Assembly: GCA_022572105.1 (NCBI GenBank)
Contig: JACZWN010000195.1
Span: 1-6,068, forward strand
DNA: 6,068 bases
Reading direction: 5' to 3'
Origin: Pseudomonadota bacterium
GTDB lineage: Bacteria > Pseudomonadota > Alphaproteobacteria > Kiloniellales > J153
This document shows positions 1 through 6,068 of this stretch, piece by piece. The notes under the pieces were generated by a model. It had not been told where the DNA came from, made no database searches, and saw only the letters and a program-made list of their open reading frames with translations. Each line of letters starts with the position of its first letter. The stretch's first letter is position 1. A program made the position numbers and the translations under genes.

Positions 1-1079
1 AGGGAGCGGGCGAACGGCGCGAGCGGCCCCAGGAACCCCTGCGCCGCTTTGGTGTTGAGCATGCCGTAGACCAGGTGCAGCGGTCGCCCCCGCCATTCGG
101 CCAAGTCCCGCGCGAGCGCCTCTCCGGCGGCGGCGTTGTGACCGCCGTCGAGCCACAGCTCCCAGCCCTCGGGCAGCGGGTCGACGAGTGTGCCGCGGAC
201 GAGGCGTTGCAGGCGGCCGGGCCAACGGGCGCGCTCGAGGCCGGCCGCGCGCGCCGCTTCGTCGAGGCCGAATCCGTCCAGCAACTCGGCGCAGGCGAGC
301 GCGACGCCCGCGTTCTCGAACTGGTAGGCGCCGGCGAGCGCGGGCGCGGGATAAAGATGGCGCGCGTTGCCGCGTTCGAACATCAGGCCGCCGCGTTCGC
401 TTCCGGCACGCCACTCATGGCCGAAGCGGTGGAGCGGCGCGCCGACCTCCGCCGCCCGGCGCTCGATCACGGCGAGCGCTTGGGGGGCTTGCGGGCCGAT
501 CACCGCCGGCACCCCGGGTTTGAGAATGCCGGCCTTCTCGAAGGCGATTTCCTCGATGCTTGTGCCCAGGAACTGCACGTGGTCGACCGAGACCGGGGTA
601 ATCGCGGTCAGGCGCGGCTCGGCGATCACGTTGGTCGCGTCGAGGCGCCCGCCCAGGCCGGTCTCGAGCAGGACCACGTCGGCGGGCTCGCGCGCGAAGG
701 CCAGGAAAGCGGCCGCGGTGGTGATCTCGAAGAAGGTGATCGGCGCCGCGCCGTTGGCCACCTCGCAGGCCTCAAGGAGCGCGGCCAGCTCGCCTTCCTC
801 GATCGGCCCGCCGGTCAGGCGGATGCGTTCGTGAAAGCGCACCAGGTGCGGCGAGGTGTAGGCCTGCGCGCGCCCGCCGGCCGCCTCGATCATGGCGCGC
901 AGGAAGGCGAGGACCGAGCCCTTGCCGTTGGTGCCGGCGACGTGGACCACCGGCGCCAGTTTCGCTTGCGGATGGCCGAGGCGCTCGAGCAATCGCTCGA
1001 TGCGTCCGAGCGACAGGTCGATGAGCTTGGGATGGAGCCGGGTCAGGCGGTCGAGGACCGCGTCACTCCGCGCTGCCAC
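1..1079 (-). CDS. folC: Folylpolyglutamate synthase / dihydrofolate synthase, 3' end cut by window edge
   Basis: FolC is a cytoplasmic Mur-ligase-family enzyme that uses ATP to join glutamate to dihydropteroate and/or to reduced folates. My translation gives 359 residues with no stop before the window edge. Visible motifs: P-loop AGTNGKGS at residues 48-55, TSPHLV at 75-80, FFEIT at 116-120, ETGLGGRLDATN at 139-150, SVDHVQFLG at 164-172, EKAGI at 181-185, WPGRLQ at 286-291 and LDGGHN at 310-315. These are the folate-binding, ATP-binding and ligase-core signatures of the family. Full-length FolC is usually about 420-440 residues, so roughly 60-80 C-terminal residues lie beyond base 1. The start chosen is GTG at 1079-1077, which places the N-terminal helix and P-loop at normal spacing; GAGG lies 6 bases upstream. 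It overlaps the end of accD by 17 bases in another frame, which suggests translational coupling. No ATG is available near the N-terminus. Identity is secure; whether it has both activities cannot be read here. Confidence 0.95.
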   Translation of the reverse strand, partial: MAARSDAVLDRLTRLHPKLIDLSLGRIERLLERLGHPQAKLAPVVHVAGTNGKGSVLAFLRAMIEAAGGRAQAYTSPHLVRFHERIRLTGGPIEEGELAALLEACEVANGAAPITFFEITTAAAFLAFAREPADVVLLETGLGGRLDATNVIAEPRLTAITPVSVDHVQFLGTSIEEIAFEKAGILKPGVPAVIGPQAPQALAVIERRAAEVGAPLHRFGHEWRAGSERGGLMFERGNARHLYPAPALAGAYQFENAGVALACAELLDGFGLDEAARAAGLERARWPGRLQRLVRGTLVDPLPEGWELWLDGGHNAAAGEALARDLAEWRGRPLHLVYGMLNTKAAQGFLGPLAPFARS

Positions 1080-2040
1080 CGGAGGCCTCGGCAGGGGCGC
1101 CAGTGGGGGCGCCAGTGGCGGCGTCGGCGCTTTCTGGCTTGGCGTCGGCGCTTTCCGATTCGGCCTTGGGTAACGCGACGACCTCGGCGGGCGGCGTCCT
1201 CTCGCCGAGCAGCTTGAGCAGCCGGATGATGGTCTCGCGCAGGTCGCGCCGGTGCACCACCATGTCGACCATGCCGTGATCGAGCAGGAATTCGGCGCGC
1301 TGGAAGCCGTCGGGCAGGGTCTCGCGGATGGTCTCCTCGATGACCCGTTGCCCGGCGAAGCCGATGATCGCGCCGGGCTCGGCGAGCGCGATGTCGCCGA
1401 GCATGGCGAAGGAGGCGGAAACCCCGCCCGTGGTCGGGTCGCTGAGCAGCACGATATAGGGCAGGCCCGCCTCCTTGACCTGCTCGACCGCGATCACCGT
1501 GCGCGGCATCTGCATGAGCGACAGGATGCCCTCCTGCATGCGCGCGCCGCCCGAGGCGGGGACGGTGATGAGCGGGGCCTTCTGGAGTACCGCGAGCTTG
1601 GCGGCGGCGAGCAGCGCCTCGCCCACGGCCATGCCCATGGAACCGCCCATGAAGCCGAAGTCGAAGGCGGCGATCACGACCGGCATGCCGCCCATCTCGC
1701 CGTGGGCGACCAGGATCGCCTCCTTCTCCTCGGTCTTGACCTGCGCCTCCTTCAGGCGCTCGGTGTAGCGTTTGCGGTCCCGGAACTTGAGCGGGTCGGC
1801 CGGCGTTTCCGGCAGCTCGATGGTCTTGTAGACGCCCTCGTCGAACAGCATCCCCAGGCGCTTCTTGGCGCCGATGCGCAGGTGGTAGCCGCAGTGCGGG
1901 CAGACCAGCAGGTTGGCCTCGAGCTCGCGGTGGAAGATCATCTGGGCGCAGGACAGACACTTGCGCCACAGGTTATCCGGCACCTCCTTGTGCACCAGCG
2001 CCCGGATCTTGGGGCGGACGAAGTTGGAGATCCAATTCAT
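1063..2040 (-). CDS. accD: Acetyl-CoA carboxylase carboxyltransferase, beta subunit
   Basis: AccD pairs with AccA to form the cytoplasmic carboxyltransferase that moves CO2 from biotin on AccB to acetyl-CoA, giving malonyl-CoA for fatty acid synthesis. The 325-residue product starts MNWISNFVRPKIRAL, typical of alphaproteobacterial AccD. A four-cysteine zinc ribbon is intact (C28, C31, C47, C50). The crotonase-fold core shows GGSMGMAVGE (132-141), SGGARMQEG (163-171), PTTGGVSASFAMLGD (202-216) and GFAGQRVIEETI (228-239). After about residue 285 the conserved domain ends and a low-complexity tail rich in Ala, Glu, Ser and Pro follows, built partly of short DNA repeats. The ATG at 2040-2038 is the natural start and its ATGA overlaps the stop of the last upstream minicistron. 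The nearest Shine-Dalgarno-like sequence, AAAG ten bases before the ATG, is weak. The gene follows trpA after 75 bases and overlaps folC by 17 bases. Confidence 0.97.
   Translation of the reverse strand: MNWISNFVRPKIRALVHKEVPDNLWRKCLSCAQMIFHRELEANLLVCPHCGYHLRIGAKKRLGMLFDEGVYKTIELPETPADPLKFRDRKRYTERLKEAQVKTEEKEAILVAHGEMGGMPVVIAAFDFGFMGGSMGMAVGEALLAAAKLAVLQKAPLITVPASGGARMQEGILSLMQMPRTVIAVEQVKEAGLPYIVLLSDPTTGGVSASFAMLGDIALAEPGAIIGFAGQRVIEETIRETLPDGFQRAEFLLDHGMVDMVVHRRDLRETIIRLLKLLGERTPPAEVVALPKAESESADAKPESADAATGAPTGAPAEASGGSAE
1086..1089 (-). promoter_or_regulatory. Probable ribosome binding site of folC
   Basis: The minus strand reads GAGG, then six bases, then the GTG start of folC. It lies inside the accD C-terminal coding region. 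It is short, and it supports the GTG start only modestly. Confidence 0.4.
1096..1155 (-). repeat. Short in-frame tandem repeats encoding the AccD tail
   Basis: Two small repeat pairs lie in the 3' part of accD. GGCGCCAGTGG (plus strand) occurs at 1096 and 1108, a 12-base period giving GAPT/GAPA. GGCGTCGGCGCTTTC occurs at 1120-1134 and 1141-1155, a 21-base period giving the seven-residue repeat ESADAKP/ESADAAT. Both periods are multiples of three, so length changes would keep the frame. They fall in the disordered-looking tail outside the catalytic core, so they are likely neutral slippage products. Confidence 0.8.
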
Positions 2041-2091
2041 GCCCGGTCTGCTTTCATGCCCGGTCTGCCTTCATGCCCGGTCTGCCTTCAT
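2037..2091 (-). other. Three chained six-codon minicistrons leading into accD
   Basis: Reading the minus strand, ATG at 2091-2089 opens the frame MKADRA and stops at TGA 2073-2071. The next ATG, at 2074-2072, opens the same peptide and stops at 2056-2054. The third, at 2057-2055, again encodes MKADRA (AAA instead of AAG for lysine) and stops at 2039-2037. Each stop overlaps the next start as ATGA, and the last stop overlaps the accD ATG at 2040-2038 in the same way. Each of the first two minicistrons carries AAGG just after its ATG, ten bases before the following ATG. The arrangement is seen directly. Translation of these frames, and a role as a stop/restart relay feeding accD, is inference. 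It may be only a by-product of duplicating the accD start region. Confidence 0.5.
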
Positions 2092-2105
2092 GCCCGGTCT
2101 GCCCT
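2038..2105 (-). repeat. Four tandem copies of a 17-bp unit at the accD translation start
   Basis: On the minus strand the unit is AAGGCAGACCGGGCATG. Copies occupy 2089-2105 (one mismatch, AGGG at the start), 2072-2088, 2055-2071 (both perfect) and 2038-2054 (one mismatch, AAAG at the start). The ATG of the last copy is the accD start codon. The array fills most of the 75-base gap between the trpA stop and accD. The period is not a multiple of three, which fits non-coding or minicistron use rather than a protein repeat. There are no spacers, so this is a simple tandem repeat and not a CRISPR array. Confidence 0.97.
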
Positions 2106-2115
2106 TCGCGCCGGC

Positions 2116-2993
2116 CTAGCCCGGCCGCCCCTGGCGCACGCCCTCGGCCAGCGCGCGCACGAAACCGAGTACGTCCTCGACCAAGCCCGGCTGGGCGCGG
2201 CCCGCCTCGTCGAGACCCGCCTTCAGGCGCTCGATCACCGCGGAGCCGACGACGACGGCGTCCGCGACGGTGACGATCTCGGCGGCCTGCTCCGGGGTCT
2301 TGATGCCGAAGCCGACGGCGACCGGCAGGTCGGTGTGGCGCTTGAGCCGGGTCACCGCCTCGCGCACCGCCGCGCCGCTCGCCGAGCGCGTGCCGGTGAT
2401 GCCCATGATCGAGACGTAATAGACGAAGCCGCTGGTGTTGGAGAGCACCGCGGGCAGGCGCTTGTCGTCCGTGGTCGGCGTCGCCAGGCGGATCCAATGC
2501 AGGCCGGCGTCGATGGTCGGCAGGCACAGCTCCACGTCCTCCTCGGGCGGCAGGTCGACGATGATCAGGCCGTCCACGCCGGCCTCCCGCGCGTCTTCTA
2601 GGAACTTCTGTGGCCCGTAGCTGTAGATCGGGTTGTAGTAGCCCATCAGGATGATCGGGGTTTCGTCGTCCTGGGTCCGGAAGCGCGCGGCCATGTCGAG
2701 GGTGCCGCTCAGCGTCATGCCTGCCTGGAGTGCGCGCAGGCTGGCGGCCTGGATGGCCGGGCCATCGGCCATGGGGTCCGAGAACGGCATGCCTATCTCG
2801 ATCACGTCGACGCCGGCCTCGGGCAGGCCGCTCAGAATCTCGAAGAAGGTTTCCGGGTCCGGGTCGCCGGCGGCGACGAACACGACGAGGCCGCCGCGCC
2901 GCGCTGCCTTAAGCGCGGCGAAGCAACGTTCGACGCGGCTCTCGATCGCCGCCCCGGGGGCGGCGCTTGCCGCTGGTGCGCCCTGGCGGTTGC

Positions 2994-2997
<4 letters not shown>
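2116..2997 (-). CDS. trpA: Tryptophan synthase, alpha subunit
   Basis: TrpA splits indole-3-glycerol phosphate into glyceraldehyde 3-phosphate and indole, which passes through a tunnel to TrpB in the cytoplasmic alpha2-beta2 complex. The product is 293 residues, slightly longer than the usual 265-280 because of an Ala-rich start of about 15-18 residues. The TIM-barrel signatures are present: VDVIEIGMPFSDPMADGP at residues 63-80 includes the catalytic pair E67 and D78, equivalent to E49 and D60 of the Salmonella enzyme. The flexible-loop sequence GITGTRS and the phosphate-binding VAVGFGIKTPEQ also appear. The start is ATG at 2997-2995, within the ATGA that contains the trpB stop, so it is probably translationally coupled to trpB. 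An open frame extends further upstream, but that part overlaps trpB and has no TrpA homology. The stop is TAG at 2118-2116. Confidence 0.97.
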
Positions 2998-4217
<1,220 letters not shown>

Positions 4218-4227
4218 CACCAGGGTG

Positions 4228-4233
4228 TCTCTT
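4228..4233 (-). promoter_or_regulatory. trpB: Probable ribosome binding site of trpB
   Basis: The minus strand reads AAGAGA here. It sits 7 bases before a GTG and 10 before the following ATG, so it bears on which of the two adjacent start codons is used. The match to the anti-Shine-Dalgarno sequence is only fair. Confidence 0.4.
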
Positions 4234-4283
4234 GGTTTGCGAGGCCGGACTCTGCCCGATTACGCTCTCTGCCGCAATGCCGG

Positions 4284-4311
4284 GGCGCGGGTTCGGACGT
4301 GAGCCCGCGCC
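4284..4311 (-). other. GC-rich hairpin in the trpF-trpB gap
   Basis: Bases 4284-4291 (plus strand GGCGCGGG) pair perfectly with 4304-4311 (CCCGCGCC), giving an 8-bp all-GC stem with a 12-base loop. No run of T follows it on either strand, so it is not a classic intrinsic terminator. A second, shorter stem (4304-4308 with 4313-4317, loop of 4) uses the same bases, so the two are mutually exclusive. Confidence 0.5.
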
Positions 4312-4348
4312 TGCGGGATTCGATGAAAAATAGTATGCCGTCCCCGGA

Positions 4349-4996
4349 TTAGAGGGCCTTGGCGGCGGTCAGGAAGGCGCGGATCTTGTCCGGGCTCTTG
4401 AGCCCGGGCCGGTCCTCGACGCCGGAGGAGACGTCGAGCGCGCGCGCGCCCGAGACGCGCACCGCCTCGGCGACGTTGTCCGCGTCCAGCCCGCCCGAGA
4501 GCACCCAGGGGATCGGCCAGGCCGTGCCGGCAAGCAGCCGCCAGTCGAGGGCCAGCGCGTTGCCGCCGGGCAGGGCGCCGGCCATGTCCTTGGGCGGCTT
4601 GGCGTCGAACAGCAGGCGCTCGGCCACGGCGCAATAGGCCTCGGCCGCGGCCAGGTCGTCGGCGCCGGCGATCTTGACCGCCTTCATGACCGGCAGGGCG
4701 AAACGCGCGCGGATCTCGGCCACGCGCTCCGGGCTCTCGCGGCCGTGCAGTTGCAGCATGTCGAGCGGCGCGTGTTCGAGGATCGCCGCCAGCGCGGCGT
4801 CGTCGAGATCCACCACCACGCCGACCTTGGTCACGGACTCGGGCGCGTGCGATCCGATCTCGCGCGCGGCCTCGGGCGTCACGTAGCGCGGGCTCGGCGG
4901 ATAGAAGTTGAAGCCGAGGTAATCGGCGCCGCCCGCCACCGCCGCGGCCAGCGCCGCGGGCGAATTGATGCCGCAGATCTTGACCTCGACGGGCAA
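4349..4996 (-). CDS. trpF: Phosphoribosylanthranilate isomerase
   Basis: TrpF carries out the Amadori rearrangement of N-(5-phosphoribosyl)anthranilate to CdRP, the third step of tryptophan synthesis. The 215-residue product is a stand-alone TIM barrel of normal length, not fused to TrpC. Catalytic residues are present: C8 in VKICGI and D131 in LLFDAKPP. Other family signatures are GFNFYPPSPRYV (28-39), LQLHG (81-85), LSGGL (166-170) and DVSSGVE (188-194). The start must be TTG at 4996-4994: the same frame meets the TAA of the upstream gene only one codon earlier, and no ATG or GTG precedes the conserved VKICG. A clear AAAGGA lies 7 bases before this TTG. The gene follows the membrane-protein gene after three bases, so the two are probably co-transcribed. 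The rare start codon may lower output, or the gene may depend on coupling to its neighbour. Confidence 0.96.
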   Translation of the reverse strand: MPVEVKICGINSPAALAAAVAGGADYLGFNFYPPSPRYVTPEAAREIGSHAPESVTKVGVVVDLDDAALAAILEHAPLDMLQLHGRESPERVAEIRARFALPVMKAVKIAGADDLAAAEAYCAVAERLLFDAKPPKDMAGALPGGNALALDWRLLAGTAWPIPWVLSGGLDADNVAEAVRVSGARALDVSSGVEDRPGLKSPDKIRAFLTAAKAL

Positions 4997-4999
4997 GGG

Positions 5000-5881
5000 T
5001 TAGTCCTTTGGTGTGCCTTGTATCACCGCCCCGCCCGGCGCCGGCACCCAGCCGGTGCAGCTGCGGAAGGCGATGGAGATGGCCGCGACCATGAGGGCCG
5101 TGAGCAGATAGTTGACGGCGATCATGATAAGCTGGAAGACGATAAACGACCCCGTATTCCCGACCGCGAAGTCTTGCATCACGGCCTCCGGCGGCGCCCC
5201 TTCCGTGCCCGCCGGCAGGGTCAGATCGCCAAGGAAAACGAGACCCAGAATCCTACCCAGAACCCAGGACACCGCGACCATCGGCACGGCGGTGAGGATC
5301 GTGAGGCCGATCAGACGGAAGCCCTGGCCCCGGGTGTGGGTCCAGGCGTGGGAGAGTCGATAGGTCTCGTCGACCGCCACGGCCGGGAACACGAAGCTCA
5401 GGCGCATTATCATGTAGAAGAAGACGATCGACCCGCCAAAGACGACGGCCACGGCGAGGATAAATTGGGCGGACTCGCCCAGGGGCACGGCCAACAACAC
5501 ACCGCTCAGCACGATCGTGATCGCTAGGCCATACCCGATCAGCGTGACCGCCAAGGCATAGCCCAGAAAGCGCGAGTGGCGCCGTTCCCAGGCGGGCGTC
5601 ACGCTGGGCGCGCCCGCGCTTGGGCCCAGGAGCGTCACGCGATGCCAGGAAACGCCGAAGATCGTATAGGGCACGAAGCCCAAGATCACGACGATCATGG
5701 CAAGAACCCAGTTCGACGGCGCCGTGACGGAAAGGACCGCCAGGACGGTGGAAATCAGGTAAGGAAAGGCCGCCGCCTTGACCAGCAGGTCCAAGCGGCC
5801 GAAGACCAGGCTATAGGCCTCCGCGAAGGTCGCGCCGACCGGCAGCTTGCGGAGGGCCAGGGGCGGCGGTGTGTGACTCAT
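5000..5881 (-). CDS. Six-helix integral membrane protein of unknown function
   Basis: I do not recognise a named family. The 293-residue product has about six hydrophobic segments, roughly residues 33-52, 57-78, 105-132, 138-158, 188-217 and 245-272, so it is almost certainly an inner-membrane protein. A short polar N-terminus (MSHTPPPLALRKLPVG) precedes the first helix; there is no cleavable signal peptide. After the fourth helix comes MRLSFVFPAVAVDE, then SHAWTHTRGQGFRLIGL. That pattern, an Arg-containing helix end with a proline followed by a basic amphipathic stretch, resembles poorly characterised bacterial membrane proteins such as the YciC/UPF0259-like group, but this is only an impression. 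A polar loop at about 220-243 is rich in Gly, Ala and acidic residues. No catalytic motif or transporter signature is visible. The ATG at 5881 has AAGGA eight bases upstream, a strong start. Its TAA is three bases before the trpF start, in the same frame. Confidence 0.85.
   Translation of the reverse strand: MSHTPPPLALRKLPVGATFAEAYSLVFGRLDLLVKAAAFPYLISTVLAVLSVTAPSNWVLAMIVVILGFVPYTIFGVSWHRVTLLGPSAGAPSVTPAWERRHSRFLGYALAVTLIGYGLAITIVLSGVLLAVPLGESAQFILAVAVVFGGSIVFFYMIMRLSFVFPAVAVDETYRLSHAWTHTRGQGFRLIGLTILTAVPMVAVSWVLGRILGLVFLGDLTLPAGTEGAPPEAVMQDFAVGNTGSFIVFQLIMIAVNYLLTALMVAAISIAFRSCTGWVPAPGGAVIQGTPKD
5004..5009 (-). promoter_or_regulatory. trpF: Ribosome binding site of trpF, deciding a TTG start
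   Basis: The minus strand reads AAAGGA, seven bases before the TTG at 4996-4994, ideal spacing. It lies inside the last codons of the upstream membrane-protein gene, whose TAA (5002-5000) falls between this site and the TTG. Confidence 0.75.
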
Positions 5882-5889
5882 ACCAAAGG

Positions 5890-5894
5890 TCCTT
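5890..5894 (-). promoter_or_regulatory. Ribosome binding site of the membrane-protein gene
   Basis: The minus strand reads AAGGA with eight bases to the ATG at 5881-5879. It supports this start against any extension into the open frame that continues upstream without an ATG, GTG or TTG. Confidence 0.7.
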
Positions 5895-5951
5895 GATAAT
5901 GACCCATAGAGATCGGGCAGGCGATCCGTCGGGCCAACGGGCGGGTAGGAG

Positions 5952-5990
5952 GGAAGCCGCGGGCGATGCGGGGCATCGTCAAGGCTTTCC
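5952..5990. other. Imperfect nested inverted repeat upstream of the membrane-protein gene
   Basis: An inner perfect stem pairs 5964-5969 (CGATGC) with 5973-5978 (GCATCG) around a three-base GGG loop. An outer pair, GGAAGCC at 5952-5958 and GGCTTTCC at 5983-5990, matches with one bulged base. Together they could fold as one interrupted hairpin of about 39 bases. There is no T tract on either side. It could be a factor-dependent terminator of an upstream gene, an operator, or chance in GC-rich DNA. Confidence 0.4.
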
Positions 5991-6068
5991 GACGCCCTCC
6001 GGCGGTTCGCCTGCGCGACCGGAACGGCGGTTTCCCAAGGCTTTCGGACGGCGTCGCGCAGGGCTTGC

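Larger units (their letters stand above)
4221..4348 (-). other. Intergenic region between trpF and trpB
   Basis: This 128-base gap is the only long break between the trp genes. On the minus strand it begins with an AT-rich stretch (around 4320-4336) containing TACTAT, a 4/6 match to a sigma-70 -10 box with no convincing -35 box. A GC-rich inverted repeat follows, then the trpB ribosome binding site. I found no ATG and no TGG codon in the minus-strand sequence, so there is no Trp-codon leader peptide. It could hold a promoter for trpBA-accD-folC or a processing site; the sequence does not decide. Confidence 0.5.
5882..6068. other. Leader or intergenic region upstream of the membrane-protein gene
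   Basis: I see no convincing gene in these 187 bases. Several frames are open here by high GC content alone, including one continuous with the membrane-protein frame but lacking a standard start. The proximal part is locally AT-rich on the minus strand (TCATTATCAAGG just before the start), where a promoter is plausible, but no paired -35/-10 boxes stand out. It also contains an imperfect inverted repeat and a partial direct repeat of AAGGCTTTC at 5981 and 6037 (plus strand). Confidence 0.4.

Noticed and set aside
75..1217. Long plus-strand open frame of 380 codons opposite folC and accD
   Set aside because: It is a high-GC shadow. The composition is Arg/Gly/Ala/Glu-rich without any recognisable domain, while the opposite strand encodes intact FolC motifs.
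1043..1969. Second minus-strand open frame of 308 codons overlapping accD
   Set aside because: It is Arg/His/Pro-rich out-of-frame accD sequence; the AccD frame has the zinc ribbon and catalytic signatures.
2038..2105. CRISPR-like array
   Set aside because: The copies are directly adjacent with no spacers, and the unit is only 17 bases.
2054..2527. Minus-strand open frame overlapping the trpA 3' end and reading into the 17-bp repeats
   Set aside because: Most of it is out-of-frame trpA. Only its last codons coincide with the first repeat copies, so it is not evidence for a separate gene.
1252..2601. Plus-strand open frame of 449 codons opposite accD and trpA
   Set aside because: It runs across two real minus-strand genes and the 17-bp repeat array, and shows no domain; the His/Asp/Arg-rich composition is typical of an antisense frame.
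4330..4335. Sigma-70 -10 box (TACTAT on the minus strand) for a trpBA promoter
   Set aside because: Only four of six bases match and no -35 box is found at normal spacing; not listed as a promoter.
4221..4348. Classical trp attenuator with leader peptide
   Set aside because: The minus-strand sequence has no ATG and no TGG codons, and the hairpin lacks a T tract.
5882..6068. N-terminal extension of the membrane protein, since its frame stays open to the right window edge
   Set aside because: There is no ATG, GTG or TTG in that frame, and AAGGA at ideal spacing supports the ATG at 5881.

Overview
The window is a GC-rich chromosomal segment, very probably from an alphaproteobacterium; the order trpF-trpB-trpA-accD-folC on one strand is a well-known alphaproteobacterial arrangement, and the AccD and TrpA sequences fit that group. 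I could not run a search, so a Rhodospirillales-like origin is only a guess. All supported genes lie on the minus strand and read from right to left. The many long plus-strand frames are high-GC shadows of these genes.

From right to left: (1) 5882-6068, a non-coding leader with an imperfect inverted repeat and a strong ribosome binding site at its inner end; (2) a six-helix integral membrane protein of unassigned function (5000-5881); (3) trpF, phosphoribosylanthranilate isomerase (4349-4996), starting with TTG three bases after the previous stop; (4) a 128-base gap with a GC-rich hairpin (4221-4348); (5) trpB (2994-4217) and (6) trpA (2116-2997), the two tryptophan synthase subunits, joined by an ATGA stop/start overlap; (7) a 75-base gap holding four tandem copies of a 17-bp unit (2038-2105); (8) accD, the carboxyltransferase beta subunit of acetyl-CoA carboxylase (1063-2040); (9) folC, folylpolyglutamate/dihydrofolate synthase (1-1079), overlapping accD by 17 bases and cut by the left edge of the window, so its C-terminus is missing.

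TrpF, TrpB and TrpA supply the isomerase step and the final two half-reactions of tryptophan synthesis. AccD makes malonyl-CoA for fatty acid synthesis together with AccA and biotinylated AccB, which are not here. FolC adds glutamate to folates. The tight spacing suggests co-transcription, with possible extra control points in the trpF-trpB gap and the trpA-accD gap.

The most unusual structure is the trpA-accD junction. Each 17-bp repeat carries an ATG. Three successive copies form six-codon minicistrons (MKADRA-stop), each stop overlapping the next ATG as ATGA, and the last stop overlapping the accD start codon in the same way. This looks like a chain of stop/restart sites leading ribosomes into accD, or a copy-number-variable tract at its translation start. 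The structure is directly visible; a role in expression is inference.
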